From positions 1-64,000 of the forward strand of contig JASPKZ010010228.1 in assembly GCA_030220185.1 (NCBI GenBank): a stretch of DNA of 64,000 nucleotides, written 5' to 3'. How positions within the stretch are numbered: the first letter of the stretch is position 1; each line of letters starts with the position of its first letter. The notes beneath the pieces are model-generated. The model was given only the letters and a program-made list of their open reading frames with translations, was not told the origin of the DNA and made no database searches. Both the position numbers and the translations under genes were made by a program. This document shows, one piece after another, positions 11,786 to 24,480 of the stretch. This stretch comes from Diploptera punctata (Eukaryota > Arthropoda > Insecta > Blattodea > Blaberidae).

Positions 11786-12593
11786 TGTAAATCTGCGATC
11801 CTACAGGTGACCATTGTAATCTTGTAGTATGGTGTTGTGCATTCTTTATTGTATAATCTGTAACTATTGAAAGTCTTGAAAAGAGCAATATTTTGTGAAT
11901 ACATTTACTGTTTTCCACATAAAATAATAATACAGCCCTAAAAAGATGTTCAGTAGAATTTGTTTTGAGGGTGGAATTGGGAAGTACTTGAACAATCCAC
12001 CAAATTCACCAGACAGGAGACTTTGTGACTATAACTTATTCACAAAGATCAAAAAAACTGTGTGAGGCATTCTATTACAATCAAGAATTGATATCCAGAA
12101 AGCAGATATCAATCAGACGAGAGAGAAATCCAGAAATGATGCTGCAGATGGAGTGGTGTGATCTTCCAAGGATTTGGCAAAGTATAGTTCGACATGACAA
12201 GGGACTATAAATGAAGATCATAATACCAAAAGTAACCTAAATACATTTTTAGTGATGTTAGAGTAGTGTTGCCATTACTTATCAAATGCAATACTTATCA
12301 AAAATGTATGTATATATACACAAACATACATGCACGTACATACATACATACGTACGTGTGTGTCAGAAGGTAATGAGTATTGTTGGAAGGGAATTTGTCA
12401 TTTCAGGCCTCGAAGACTTTAGGTTGGTACAAAACAGCTGCTGAGGTTGTTATTGGTTATGGGTGCTGTTGGGGGTATTGTTTATCTAAGACACTTGCAT
12501 TATGAATGTTGTTCTCATCTTATCTCTCTAGTGTGACTGCAAAAATGACAATGTACACACAAGTGTGTGAACAATCCTAACGTTTTCCTGCTA
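11786..12593. other. intergenic stretch with a short microsatellite
   Basis: No gene seen. A mixed ATGT/ACAT/GT simple repeat occupies about 12300-12365. Confidence 0.45.
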
Positions 12594-12594
12594 T

Positions 12595-15500
12595 ACTTTA
12601 CTTACTCACTGGCACTATCAAACCTGTAGATTCATGACCGAGCGGACATAATCTCTCCATACATCCCTATCCTCAGCCAATGCTTTCCAATGATTCCCTG
12701 TATAATCTACTTCCCCCAAATCATAGTTAATGAATTATTCTCCCACCGTCATTCTTGGTCCTACCAAACTGGGCGTTTTCCCTCTGGCTTTCCTACAAAG
12801 AAGCTTCCATGCAAGTCTTTCATTCCCCATAACGTGCAACATGTCCTGCCCATCGCTGTCCATGAGACTTAACTGTTCTTATTATATCTGGCTTCCTATA
12901 AAGACCATGTAGTTTCACTGTTATGTAGTCTTCTCCATTCACCTGTTTTGTTCATCTCTCTTTGCTCCAAAAATTTTCCTAAGCACTTTTATCTTAAATA
13001 CTTGTAATTTTCTTTCCTTCCTTACTGTAAGAGTCCATGTTTGTGCACCCATATAATATAACTGGTAGAATAATAGTTTTATATATTTTCAGTTTAACAT
13101 TTTTTGAAAGGAGTTAGGACATCAAGAGTCTCTGCAATGCATAATAGCACGCATTTCCAGAATTGAGCCTATGTTTAATTTCTTTGTGCATCTCATTCCT
13201 ATTTGTGATTATTGTTCCTAGGTATTTGAATACAGCAACTTCCTGAAAAATTCCCTCATTTGTCATTAGCTGTCCATTTCCATTATTTAATGAATTTTTA
13301 CGTGTGACCATATATTTAGTTTTATTCATATTTACTTCCAGTCCTAATTTTTTAGTGCTACTCAATAGTGTGTGCATGAAGTCCTTTAGTATCTCATCAC
13401 TATCGGCCAATAATACTACATCATCAGCGTAAAATAACAGCTTCTTCATACCATTGAGTTTTAAGCCTCTCCACATTCTCTACCGATTTAATGGCATGCT
13501 CTCCTAGTACAAAATTAAATAGTAGAGGAAGATAGTTTGCCATCTCCTTGCTTCAACCCATTCTGGATTTCAAAAAAGTGTCTGAAAAAACTGTTTGCCT
13601 ACATGCACACTACTCTTTGTGCCATTTTAGAAACATTCGTATAAGTGTTAACTAACTTTTAGGAATTCCAAACTCCAGCAGGATACTATATAACTTCTCC
13701 CTCTTAAGTTGAAAAACATATACTTTTTTTGAAGTATACAGATAGTTGATGTACAATACCATTATATTCCCATTGCTTTTCTAAAATCTGTCTTATACTA
13801 AAAATCCGATCTCTTTTAGACCTGTTTCTATCTAAATGCACCATTGATTGATCTTCTAGAATGTCATCAATATAGGGGAGTAAGCGTAAGTTGCTGGACT
13901 TAATATATTTGTTAGAATTTTTGTAAGAAATTGGAAAAGTAATGAGATGCTCATCTCGTTGGTTCAATCAGTTTATCTCCTTTTTTATAATTTGGTCGAT
14001 AATTGATTCTTTCCATTCAATCTGGAGAGAGCTTCTCTTTCCCAAATCAATCGAAGCAACCAGCGTATCTTGTCAATCAAGATTTCCACCTGATTTGAAT
14101 CAGTTCTTGCTGGGATCTCATCTGAACCTGATGCTTTATACATCTTCAAGTTTTCTATCGCCATTTCAACCTCTAATGGCACTGGCTCTGCAAATAGCAT
14201 TTCTGATGTCTGCTAAATTATCCTCCTCAATGTCCTGTTTGTAGGTACATTTAATAGATGATTAAAGTAACTGTTCCTCTATTTAAAATGGTACTCCTGG
14301 GAATTGGCAATCATATATCCCCATTTTCATTGCCGAATTAATGTTTGTTCTAGCCCTGAAACCCTTTCTTCTCTTATACGAATTCCCTGCATAAAATTCT
14401 TCTAATGTTCCTATTTTTGGCATTCATTTCACAGATCATAATCTTCTCTCTAAAATATTCCCTCTTTGTATTCTTTAGTAACTTGGTGGTTTCCCATCTA
14501 ATACCCAGCCAGTTGCTCTAAATTTAACTCATTTGGCCTCGTGGTAACCATTTCATGTTTGCTTCTTTCTTTTCTTTCTTTACAATGGTCGGCACATTCC
14601 TCATCAAAAACCATTTCTTGTTTTGCCTCTTTTTTAAACAACCAATGCTTTCTGATCTGACGCTTTATAGTATTTCTTATAAGCCCTCGCCTTCTTTTAT
14701 TTATCAGTTTCTTGTTGTTTGCCCACATTGTCATCTGATTATTCCAGTACTTCAAATCTATTAGCAATTGTGATTGTTGGTATTCTTGCCGCATTTCCTC
14801 AGTTTTGAAAGTTTTTAATTCAAATTTTACAGAATCATCTTTAACGTTTGTTCCTCTCATAAGTGATAGCCATTGTCTGATTTTCACTCTGACCAGATGA
14901 TGATCCGAATTGCAGTCGTACCTCTAATGATCTAACATCAATGATGCTACTGTGCCAGCGTTTATCCTCTAATACATGATCAATCTGGTTCCGAGTTTCC
15001 TCCATCTGGGGACGTCCAGGTTGTATTTATGAATATCCTTATGCTGAAAATGTTGTGCTCTTAACAATGAGATTCTTTGAGGTGTGGCAAATGTGACTAA
15101 TCTAACCCCCGTTGTCGTTACTATCCTCATGAAGACTGAATTTGCCCTCTTGTTGGTTTGAATGTATCTTCCTGCCCCACTTTTGCATTAAAATTTCCTA
15201 AGACAATTTTCATATGATATTGTGAAAAGGCTATCAAATAAGCATTCTAATTCTTCATAGAAACTCATCCTTGATCTTGTCATCTTTTCTTCTGTGGGAG
15301 CATGTACATTTACGATTATAAAATCATGTCGTTTACCCTTTAGAATTATGTATGATATCCTATCACTAACAAACTTAATATCTCGGATAGCGGATAGGAT
15401 CCTCCTTCTGACTAAAAAAACCTGTTCCAAATGCAGGTCTTTCTGCACCCCCATAGTATAATGCAAAGCTTCCTGATTCCTGACTACCTTCTCCTGGCCA

Positions 15501-15925
15501 CCTTAACTTCCTGTAAAGCGACTATATCCAAGGGCGATTTATCTAATTCCCGCGTTAATATCTCTAGTGCCCCGCTATTGTATAAAGTCCTAACATTCCA
15601 TGTTCCTAGGAACATGTCCCTGTGTTTGAGCCTTTGGCATGGGTTCCGTGCAGTAGTCCTCGCCCGGAGAACCGAATGGGGACTATTTGACCTCTGGAAA
15701 ATTTTACCCCCGGTGAACCCATGTCCGCATTTCTTGACGGTTGTATTTTTACGGTTGAAAGATCATCACTCTTTCGACCAAGGAACTTTTTTTTGTCTGG
15801 CTTATTGCCTTCGAACCAGGTCCGGCATGGGTAACCCTATCGGCAGCAATGCCCTACCGCCGGCATAGCTCTCAGGATCATTTAAGCATGCAAGCCACTC
15901 CACCACGACAAGGGAAAGATACCAT
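12595..15925 (-). mobile_element. near-full-length decayed RTE-type LINE (family A, copy A2)
   Basis: Read on the minus strand from about 15925 it opens with a GC-richer leader (GTGGAGTGGCTTGCATGC, then GATAGGGTTACCCATGCC). An APE endonuclease begins GTWNVRTLYNSGALEIL near 15605. GNFNA lies near 15190, DSNDNG-like and SDHHLV blocks near 15120 and 14890, then RT blocks (ASGSDEIPA near 14115, NRSKRDRIFSIRQILEK near 13800, FYADDVVLLAD near 13430) and KYLGTIITNRNEMHKEI near 13190. It ends in the family 3' terminus and a short TAAG tail at about 12595. RTE-like elements have one ORF without RNase H, which fits. Frameshifts are scattered throughout. It is the only copy in the window with the 5' leader. 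Confidence 0.85.
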
Positions 15926-16329
15926 GGTTGGAATGAAACGTTTTTTCTGCCATATTTGTGGAAATTATACAGTGTTTTAAGCAAAGAACGGATATTAGAG
16001 AATTTGTTGAAAAAAAGCTTACTATGCTTATTTAAAGTGAATCTTGATGACCAGGATAAGGCGCGGGCGCTGCTATTGACACTATTGTTTGCCACTGTTC
16101 CATTGCGAGATTAAGACTATGGGACAAAAGGAAAGAAAACATGTATGCCATTTGCGATTCCTATGGTGTGAGGGAGTTTGAAAACCACCTTAATGACTGT
16201 ATTTCTGCTTGCTTGATGTCAGGGGTGCAATCAAAAAAATTAGAACCCAATTGTATATCCAAGCATCCCTTCAGCCTAAGGCCAGTTCCTCATGGAGTAG
16301 GGGCTGCCTGTTCGTTATCTTCCAGAGAA

Positions 16330-17625
16330 ACCTGATAGATGATGATGTTGAAAGTGAACTTGAATGCAATCACTGACGATGATTTTGATGATGTATATCA
16401 GCCTGAGGATGGCTTTACTCCAAAATGGTTCTCTCAAAGTGACCTTATTGATGTAGTTCATGATCTGAATTTGCCAAAGGAATCTGCAGAACTACTTGGC
16501 TCACGGTTTTAAAGTAAGAATCTTCTAGAACCAGGAATACTTTATTTATTGTACAGGCTCCGATAAAAAACTAGTTCCTTTATTCTCATGGAATGATTGT
16601 TTGGTTTACTACAATAACATAAACAAGTTAATGTACTTCTATGACATTGAGCATGATCCTACTCAATAGAGACTTTTTACAGACTCATCTAAGAGGAGCC
16701 TCAAAGGCTTGTTACTACATAATGGGAATGTGTAAGGGTCCATTCCTATTGCCCTTTCAGTTCAGATGAAGGAGGCATTCGAGAACATGAAATTGCTATT
16801 AACAAGTATCCAGAATGAAGGAACACATTGGAGGTGACTAATTGCGATTAACTGTAAAGGTATAGGAATATTAATAGGGCAACAAAATGGTTTCACAAAA
16901 ATGCTATGCTTTCTATGTGAAATGGGACAGTCGGGCAAAGCAAATTCATTGGAGTGTGAAAATTTGGCCAGAGTGGAGAAATTTTGTGCCTGGAAGTAAA
17001 AAAAATCTATATGAACCACTTGTGAGACTCTCAAAAAGTCATGCTATCCACCCCTACACATCCAAATTGGTCTTGATTGAAGCAGTTTGTAAGTGCTCTA
17101 CCACAGGAAGGGCCTTGCTTCAAGTACCTTTGTAAGAAATTACCATCCATGACGCAAAGAAAAATTGAAAGCTGGAATTTTGTTGATCCACAAATGAATA
17201 AACCAATGAAGGATAAAGATTTTGAAAAAAAAAACAATGCATGTGAGAGAAAAAAATAGCATGGACTGCTTTCCGATCTGTTATTGAAAACATTCTAGGG
17301 AATGACAAAGGTCCTAATTACAAGACAATTGTAGAAAAATGTTGGAAAATTAAAAAACGTTGAGTTTGTAACATGAGTGTGAAAGTTCATTTTCTATATT
17401 CCCATATCGACTACTTTCCCGAAAACTCTGTGACATTACAGTGAAGAGCAAGGTGAAACGTTTCCACCAGGATATTAAAGAGATAGAGAGTAGGTACCAG
17501 GGAACGTGGAATGAAACTATGATGGCCAACTACATTTGGATGTTGAAGAGGGAGACTAAAAATGGAGGAACTTCAAGCAAATCAAAGAAGAGAAGGTTTC
17601 AAAATTAATGGAGCACCATTTGATT
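16330..17625 (+). pseudogene. relic of a widespread uncharacterised repeat-encoded protein
   Basis: Shifting-frame translation gives blocks I recognise from a large family of uncharacterised proteins scattered in arthropod and cnidarian genomes: ESAELLGSRFK near 16482, LFTDSSKRSLKGLLLHNGN near 16675, YAFYVKWDSRAKQIHW near 16905, LKQFVSALPQEGPCFKYL near 17072, KVHFLYSHIDYFPENS near 17383 and RFHQDIKEIESRYQGTW near 17458. The usual length is several hundred residues, and this relic spans most of it in the right order. Frameshifts and stops show it is dead. I know no demonstrated activity for the family; multi-copy distribution suggests a mobile-element protein. No flanking TIR or tail was found here. 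Confidence 0.6.
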
Positions 17626-17639
17626 TGAGTTTTGTTACA

Positions 17640-18085
17640 AGGTAGTCACGAAATTATTAGGACGTTGATTACAGTATTTTTAACATGAGTTTTTAACAAA
17701 TAATTATCTTATGTGAAATGAAATTTGAATATATTTATACTTATAGTAGTTAAAATCGTGATAATATGAATTTTTATTTTGTGTAAAAGCCTGACATTAT
17801 AGACAAAAACGGAAATCGTTTCTGGAATCAGTATAAAACATTGATTTAGAAACACCTATTATAAATAAATCATCTGAGAAAAAGTTTTTAAAATGCAGGC
17901 TTGTGTAATATATTGAATTTAAAACCTCCATGCAAACCTTAATTGTGTGTTAATTATTAGAATTATATAAAATAAAAATTAGTCATAAGGTTATGTTTGT
18001 ATTTGAAACAAGTAGTTAAGACTTAATGCATACAGTGATTCCTACTAACTGGAAGCAATATATTTTTTTGATATCTGCTCTATTC
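17640..18085. other. intergenic stretch, nothing recognised
   Basis: AT-rich with no ORF or repeat recognised. It may include non-coding parts of the flanking relics. Confidence 0.4.
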
Positions 18086-18086
18086 A

Positions 18087-18690
18087 TTACACATTTCTGT
18101 TTTGAAGGGGATCTTCATGAGTCGGTGGTGTAATGCCCAACCAATGCAGGTTTTCTACTCTCAGAAACTGCATGTTGTGTACATATACATTCCCATGATT
18201 TGTGAAAGTGGCTTCACCGGTAAAGAATATCCTACTCATGAAGTCATGTCCTTGATGCAGAACCCACTGGCTGTATTCCAGACGAATTTGAAAGTCATTG
18301 TCGTCAAGTGCTTGATGTAGATAGAGATAGAATGGATGGAACTGATGCTGATGAAGAATGTGCAGCATGCTTGTGTGACTGATTCCAATGTCTCTTTCCA
18401 TTTCGTGAGAACTGGCATTAGGTTTTATTGCAACAGTTGCAAGAACAGGTACAGGTTACTTAGCTTCTTTCGTTTGTCACAGTTTTGTTTCGAATCCGCT
18501 TTAGTGGGCTCAAGCTTCCAGTCCCTCAAAGTCTACTAATAATATTAGTCAAAGTAGGACGGGTTGGATGACGTCTCTCCTGGAAACGTTCAGCATACCG
18601 CTGTTATACTTGTTTGGCATTTTGGAAACATTCCCCATAAATTAATAGCATATCAACCATTTCTTCATTTGTAAAAACCGTTTCAAATAC
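18087..18690 (-). pseudogene. mariner/Tc-type transposase, N-terminal part
   Basis: The minus strand begins near 18690 with ETVFTNEEMVDMLLIYGEC, the typical N-terminal helix-turn-helix opening of insect mariner-like transposases, followed by RYAERFQERRHPTRPTL near 18600. The open frame ending at 18087 covers MERDIGISHTSMLHILHQH and FTGEATFTNHGNVYVHNMQ, where families of this kind have FTDEA around the first catalytic Asp. Here that position reads Gly-Glu (FTGEA), so the catalytic Asp appears lost. The C-terminal half is missing. The element at 19266-20861 keeps the C-terminus of a similar protein, so they may be relatives. Confidence 0.7.
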
Positions 18691-18699
18691 CTAGAAATT

Positions 18700-19262
18700 A
18701 TGGACAGAATAAATTAAAATTGCATTAAAAATGTTAATATCAATTACTGTACTACTACAGTACAATCTGATAGTTAGCATAACATACCTACTCACAAATA
18801 AAACTGAAATTCTTCACCAATGTCTTTGTATTCGTTTGTACACTACAGAACTGAAGAAATAAGGGTTGTATCACATCTACTTGGTAGGGGTGGTATGGGT
18901 GTGTTCGATCTTCAATGTCAACATTATGAATTAGACTAAAGGAAGGGAGCGTCAGACATTGTTTATGTTTATGCATCTCAGTGACAGAAAAAGTCAGTAA
19001 CGTAATCAATTGTTATTGGACATAGCTAACTCAAAATTTGTGACACAAAATCTAGTTAGTTCCCACTTAAAAAAAAAAGTTGATCTTAATATCATGAAAA
19101 TTATTTACTTTCAAAAAATAGTATTATGCGTATTTGATGTCCCCCTCAATGTCATTTAAGTGTGATTGTTGTTTTTTTTTATTTTTCAGAAACATTTAAC
19201 AAACTATCAGAGGTGAAAGTTTTAAGTGGACCATCTTGTGTATATATATATGTATGATATAC
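18700..19262. other. intergenic stretch, nothing recognised
   Basis: The minus-strand frame at 18788-19009 has no recognisable domain; a short TA-rich simple repeat lies at 19238-19260. Confidence 0.4.
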
Positions 19263-19265
19263 ACA

Positions 19266-20861
19266 CAGCGTGATTAAAAAGGTTGCACTCAAATTCAGGA
19301 GCTACATTATAGAGGGGTTGAAATATAACAACTGTTGATTAGTAACTTATGGTCTGGAAAGTAATCCTTAGTCGGTACAAGCCCTGGAATGTCTGGATGG
19401 ACAATAAATTATTTTGTGCACACACTTAAGCAAATGTATATTTATTCACCAATTTGGTTTTACAACACTAGGTATTCAAAATGCCTACCACCACATTGAA
19501 AACACACATGTTCTTCCACATGAGCAAGAACTTCCTCTTCCATAGTGACTCTACGTGGCTGACCTACATGAGAGCCACGAACACAAGGAATCTGTCTCCC
19601 CGAGTCGTGGTGTGAATGTTTTGAAACGTTCGAGGATGTGGTTGACATCTATTCAGATATCGTGTGCTCTGCAGGCCTTCAGCTTCATGTGCATTACCAT
19701 TTGCCTTTACCATACATGAAATGCATGTCTCGAAGTTCTGACAAACATGTATTCCATTTCATAAAAATCACAAATCTTCAAGGTAATGCTATAGTGAACC
19801 TCTACCATACACTGCCAATACTTACTTACTTACTCACTGGCATTATCGAACCCGTAGGTTCATGGCCGCGCGGAACATAAGCTCTCCATACATCCCTATC
19901 CTGAGCTAATGCTTTCCAATCATTCCCTGTATAATCTACTTCCCTCAAATCATAGTTAATGTTGTTCTCCCACCTCATTCTTGGTCTACCAACTGGGCGT
20001 TTTCCTTCTGGCTTTCCTACAAGAAGTTTCCAGGCACGTCTTTCATTCCCCATATGTGCACAACATGTCCTGCCCATCGAGACAACTTAACTGTTCTTAT
20101 TATATCTGGCTTCCTATAAAGACCATGTAGTTCATTGTTATGTAGTCTTCTCCATCACCTGTCTCTTCATCTCTCTTTGGTCCAAAAATTTTCCTAAGTA
20201 CTTTATTCTCAAATACTTGTAATCTCCTTTCCTCCCTTAAAGTAAGAGTCCATGTTTCGTACCCATATAATATAACTGGTAGAATAATAGTTTTATATAT
20301 TTTTAGTTTAACGTTTTTTGAAAAGGAGTTGGGACATCAAAAGTGTCTGCAATGCATAATAGCATGCATTTCCAGAATTGAGCCTATGTTTAATTTCTTT
20401 GTGCATCTCATTCCTATTTGTGATTATTGTTCCTAGGTATTTGAATTTAGCCACCTTCCTCAAAATTTCCCTCATTTGTCCGTTAGCTGTCTATATAATT
20501 GATTTCTATGTGCGACCATATATTTAGTTTTTATTGATATTTTCTTCCTGCCGATACCGTACTGAAATGACAACATCCTACAGAGCGCATGAATGACTGT
20601 CAGATGTGATCAGAAAAGTACACAAGTACTGTACTGCACTAAACGGTTATGGACAACACACGGAGCATCTTCATAAATGCATACAGTGGTGTATCAAACT
20701 CGGTGTGCCTCTCTGAAAATAAAGCTTAGACCCGCATTAAAGTTCCCAACTTTCCCAGGCTTGTACTGACCCAGGATAACTTTCCAGACCATAAGTTACT
20801 AATCAAAAGTTGTATTTTGATCCCTCTAAAAGTTACTGAAATTTGTGCATAAATCACCCTG
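19266..20861 (-). mobile_element. mariner-type TIR element with long TIRs, interrupted by family A
   Basis: The left end CAGCGTGATT (19266) and the inverted right end CAGGGTGATT (ending 20861) begin imperfect terminal inverted repeats of about 110 bases. They include an almost identical core, TTGATTAGTAACTTATGGTC followed by TGGAAAGT, at 19335-19364 and, inverted, at 20785-20813. Without the family A insertion the unit is about 850 bp. A 62-codon minus-strand frame (19460-19648) ends GGRHFEYLVL, like the last residues of Tc3/mariner-like transposases (GGHFEHL type). That makes it an internally deleted, non-autonomous derivative. No clean TA duplication is visible. Confidence 0.75.
19822..20547 (-). 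mobile_element. family A 5'-truncated copy (A3)
   Basis: It begins at its 3' tail (CTTACTTACTTACTCACTGG) and runs through the C-terminal coding region (MGNERRAWKLLVGKPEGKRP near 20055, KYLGTIITNRNEMHKEI near 20430) to a truncation near the KLGLEVNINKTK block. CTGCCAATAC (19812-19821) and CTGCCGATAC (20548-20557) flank it as a 10-bp target duplication with one change. It lies inside the mariner-type element, so it arrived later. Confidence 0.85.
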
Positions 20862-20864
20862 TTT

Positions 20865-23540
20865 ATTTGAGCCTGGTGTTAATGCAGGACATAGACTATC
20901 TATCTATCTATCCATGAAGTTTTATCCAAATCTTTTGAACTGTTAAAGTGTGATTAACATATAATGGAAACATCTAAACTTTGACATTTGCAATATTAGT
21001 GTAATTGGTATCCTGTCATAATTTCACATATTTCCTTATAATTATTTTTTAATATTTAAATCTAAATTAACTTCCTTGCAGATATATTACTCCTGTATTA
21101 ACATTATATCATACTGGTTATTAATATTTTGTTCATTCAAATCGTGGATATTTGCACAGAAACTACCAATAAAAAGGTTAAAAAATGTGATTGCATGATA
21201 ATTGCTGTTTGGCAGTGTATGGCTCAGCAACTTCCAAATATCCATACAGCAACTTATGTACTTCTTTTTGCACAACAGATGTCCAGACGATGTTCAAGTT
21301 TTTTCCATTTGTTTGCTAAAATTTCCATACATTGCAGAATCAGCAAAAATCATTAAATCCAATTCCTCCATATCTGCCAGTGGAATCCTGTAGATGGTGT
21401 GATTTTTTTTGTATCCACAATAAAGGTAGTTGAAGGTGTTAGGTCTAGGATTTTGAGAGTCCATGATGTACTGATCGGGACCCAGCTCCGTGTGTCTGAA
21501 AGGAATTTGCTGACTCAGCTGTTAGTATATGAGAAGCAGAGAAGTATACCTCCTCCCACTCCCCCACATTCTTTCCGCAAACACACATAGCTTGGTCTCG
21601 AGCTGTAGGTCCACCTCAATCCATTGTTGATTCAAGTAAGCATTCATTTGATTATATTTGAATGCCTAACATGTACTGTGAAAGTAATGCTTCAGTGATG
21701 GAAACACAAGAACTTCAAGTTTGTTTATCTTTTCCCTTAGATTTAATTTTCATAGTTTACTTAGTCTATATCAAGACAGACCTAGAAGGTCCTTGTTCTA
21801 TCAGCAAAGTGCTGGCCTCATACCCACATTTGCCATTTACAGAGCCAGTGTATGGGTGGCATGTGGTCAACATATCGGGTTCTTGGGACATTCGGGCTGA
21901 TTTTCCTGAATTTGATGGATCCTCCACATCTACAAACATTTCACAGCATGGGAAAAAATGGAGATAAGAAATATTGGGGACAAAGAACATCACTGAAGTA
22001 ACTGACAGTCTTTATGGTTGGTTGTGAAAACAGCAGTCTGCAGCGGTTGGTGTTTGTGTGTATTCTTTATAAATGTTTGTGAAGCTCCAATATGTGGGAT
22101 ATGTTAATAAAATGTTAAAAATGTATATTAGAATATAGTGCAATAACATTTTCGAGTTTAGAAACCTACCACCATCTGTTTTTGTACGCTTGTGTGTGTG
22201 TACATATGACATGAAAAAAAAAATAATACTGAACTGGGAATTAAACTTAGTCCTTTAACCCTATACAATAGTGTGATACCATCTTCGTCATTGAGAATTC
22301 CCAGTTCAAAACATTAACTTTCCTTTACTTATCTACAATTCAGTATCATAAGAGACAGCAGGACATCGCTTGCAGTGCCATCTTATGGCTTCTATAAAAA
22401 GAAAGCAATTTAATGAGAATATTTTACTTTATAGCAGTAATGCTTTATTATTTTCATGATATAATTAAATTTTGACATTTAGCAATGAAAGCCAAATATG
22501 ACATGAAAAAAATATTAACGCCTAAACCAGGATTAGTAAATTATTCTGATAACGGGTATGGCCAAAAAGGAATTTTTTATTTACTATTGATTTTGAAGTT
22601 TAATGATGTATGTTCTATTTGAACTAGTAGTTGTTGATTATGTTGTCTTGATCAATGTATATTTGCTGCAATCAGACTTTTGTTGCACATTATCTCCTTA
22701 TGCACTTTTTATTAAGAAACAACTTTCACAGATATGTAAAAACAAGACTGTCCAAATATACGATTTTACATATTGTTTCCAGTTTAAACTTTTTAAATGG
22801 AATTCTTCTATTTGTAAGAAATTTAATGGAATTGTAATAATATTTTTTTAAGAAAAGATTGCTGTGATTGAAAATCAGTGATTAATAAAAGTGAACAAAC
22901 TTTTAGTATATAAAAATATGAATCCCACAGATTGCAGTTTCATCCGAAGTACCTTAAGCAGATTGTTGTCACCACAGAAGACACTTCATCATCTATAATT
23001 TTTTCATATGCCTACAGCTATACACCGTAAAATTATTCAGTGCTTGCAAGTTTTTGTTTTATTTAATTCTTCTTTATGAATGTGAGGTCTTTTCCCACCG
23101 AAATCTTCAGGTGTGTCTAGTAGACAGTAAAATGCCATTGTGTTTTGTGTGAATCACTGATTTAATTTCAATTATATTAGCAATGAAAACCTGAGTCAGA
23201 TAGGTTGGCCCTCTTTTGAATCCGGAATACACTCTCTAATGCTGCTGCTCTGCTTTACAAGTATTTCCAGTTATTTAATAACATATTTCAATTGTATATC
23301 CATGGATTGTTGTCACCTTGCATTTCAATGTGATAAAATTAATCTTGTGAATGTATGTTGTTATGTAACTTCACTAGCAGCTAACTCTCACATCAGCCAG
23401 AGTAACACATTTTTAATATACCAGAATCATTTACAGATATTATATAGAAACAGTTTTTTCAAGCCTTTGTGGTGAGAACTCTGTTCACTGAAGCATCTAA
23501 CTCCTCACAATGCACAATATACTAATAACTTAACTAATTT
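20865..23540. other. long intergenic stretch without recognisable gene
   Basis: I see no coding exon or shared repeat. A short CTAT simple repeat lies near 20898. The 101-codon plus frame at 21662-21967 and the 82-codon frame at 22603-22851 have no recognisable domain. Any decayed repeats here are too old to identify by eye. Confidence 0.4.
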
Positions 23541-23958
23541 ATACTAGAAACCCAAGAGGAATATCGTCATGGATACCTCCAGGAGCTGGGATATTATATT
23601 TTGCAAACCAAGGAAAGTAATTATCTCTCGTGCTCTTCCTGTTCTAGCTTGGACACAGAATTGGTAGCCATAGAAGCAGCTATTCAATATGCATCTCAGT
23701 GCTCTTCTCTATTAATCTGATTCCTTAACGGCAATATATACCTCAATGACATACGCACATAGAATAATACCAATACATAAATAATGGCTCTAGTTAAATA
23801 ACCAGGGGAAAACAATAACATTTCAATGGATTCCCAGCCATTGTGGCTATATTTGGTAATGAAATGGCAGACAACATTGCAGAAACTGCCACAAAATTAT
23901 TTCCACAACCCAAAAAACTGATATCCCTAAATAAAGCAATAGCATCCATAAATACACA

Positions 23959-24286
23959 GTCCCGCGCTGTAGCCTTGGCGCAGAGCTACGGGACTTGCGC
24001 TGGTTTCGAGTCTCCATGGGGGAAGAAATTTTCTCATGGTATTTCGGCCAGTATGGGACCGGTGTCCACCCAGCATCGTGATGCATTTGGGTAGCTACAA
24101 TAAGTAGTGGCTCCAGGTTGAGAAAACCAGCTATAACAGCTGGGTGACTCCACATACTGACCACATGTCACCCCTACACTGGCTGATTATCATCTAGCTC
24201 TGTGATTGACACATGTGAATGTGAGGCCAGCAGCCAGCTGGTAGGCTAAGGGCCTTGTGGCCTATCGCACCAGGAGTTTTTTATCT
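23959..24286 (+). mobile_element. tRNA-derived SINE, copy 2
   Basis: Same family as 11020-11375: GTCCCGCGCTGTAGCC, GGTTTCGAGTCTCCATGG, GAAGAAATTTTCTCATGGTA and CAGTATGGGACCGGTG are shared. Part of the A-box region is missing and the B box has an extra T. ATAAATACACA at 23948-23958 and 24287-24297 is a perfect 11-bp target duplication. Removing the SINE and one duplication rejoins the RNase H LINE reading frame around it. Confidence 0.9.
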
Positions 24287-24480
24287 ATAAATACACACTT
24301 CACAAATAATTGGACAAACAAGTGCTTAACATCTGAAAATGGAAAAACACTGAAAAAAGTTATGAAGAAACCAAATGATTTAAATCAACTCTATGACAAC
24401 ACTCCATGGCATGTGCAGACATTTGCATCAAGAGCAATAATTGGTCAAATAGTGACTAATACATATATTTATTGTCAGAC

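Noticed and set aside
21662..21967. 101-codon frame as a gene
   Set aside because: Ordinary composition but no recognisable domain; a frame of this length is expected by chance in 64 kb.
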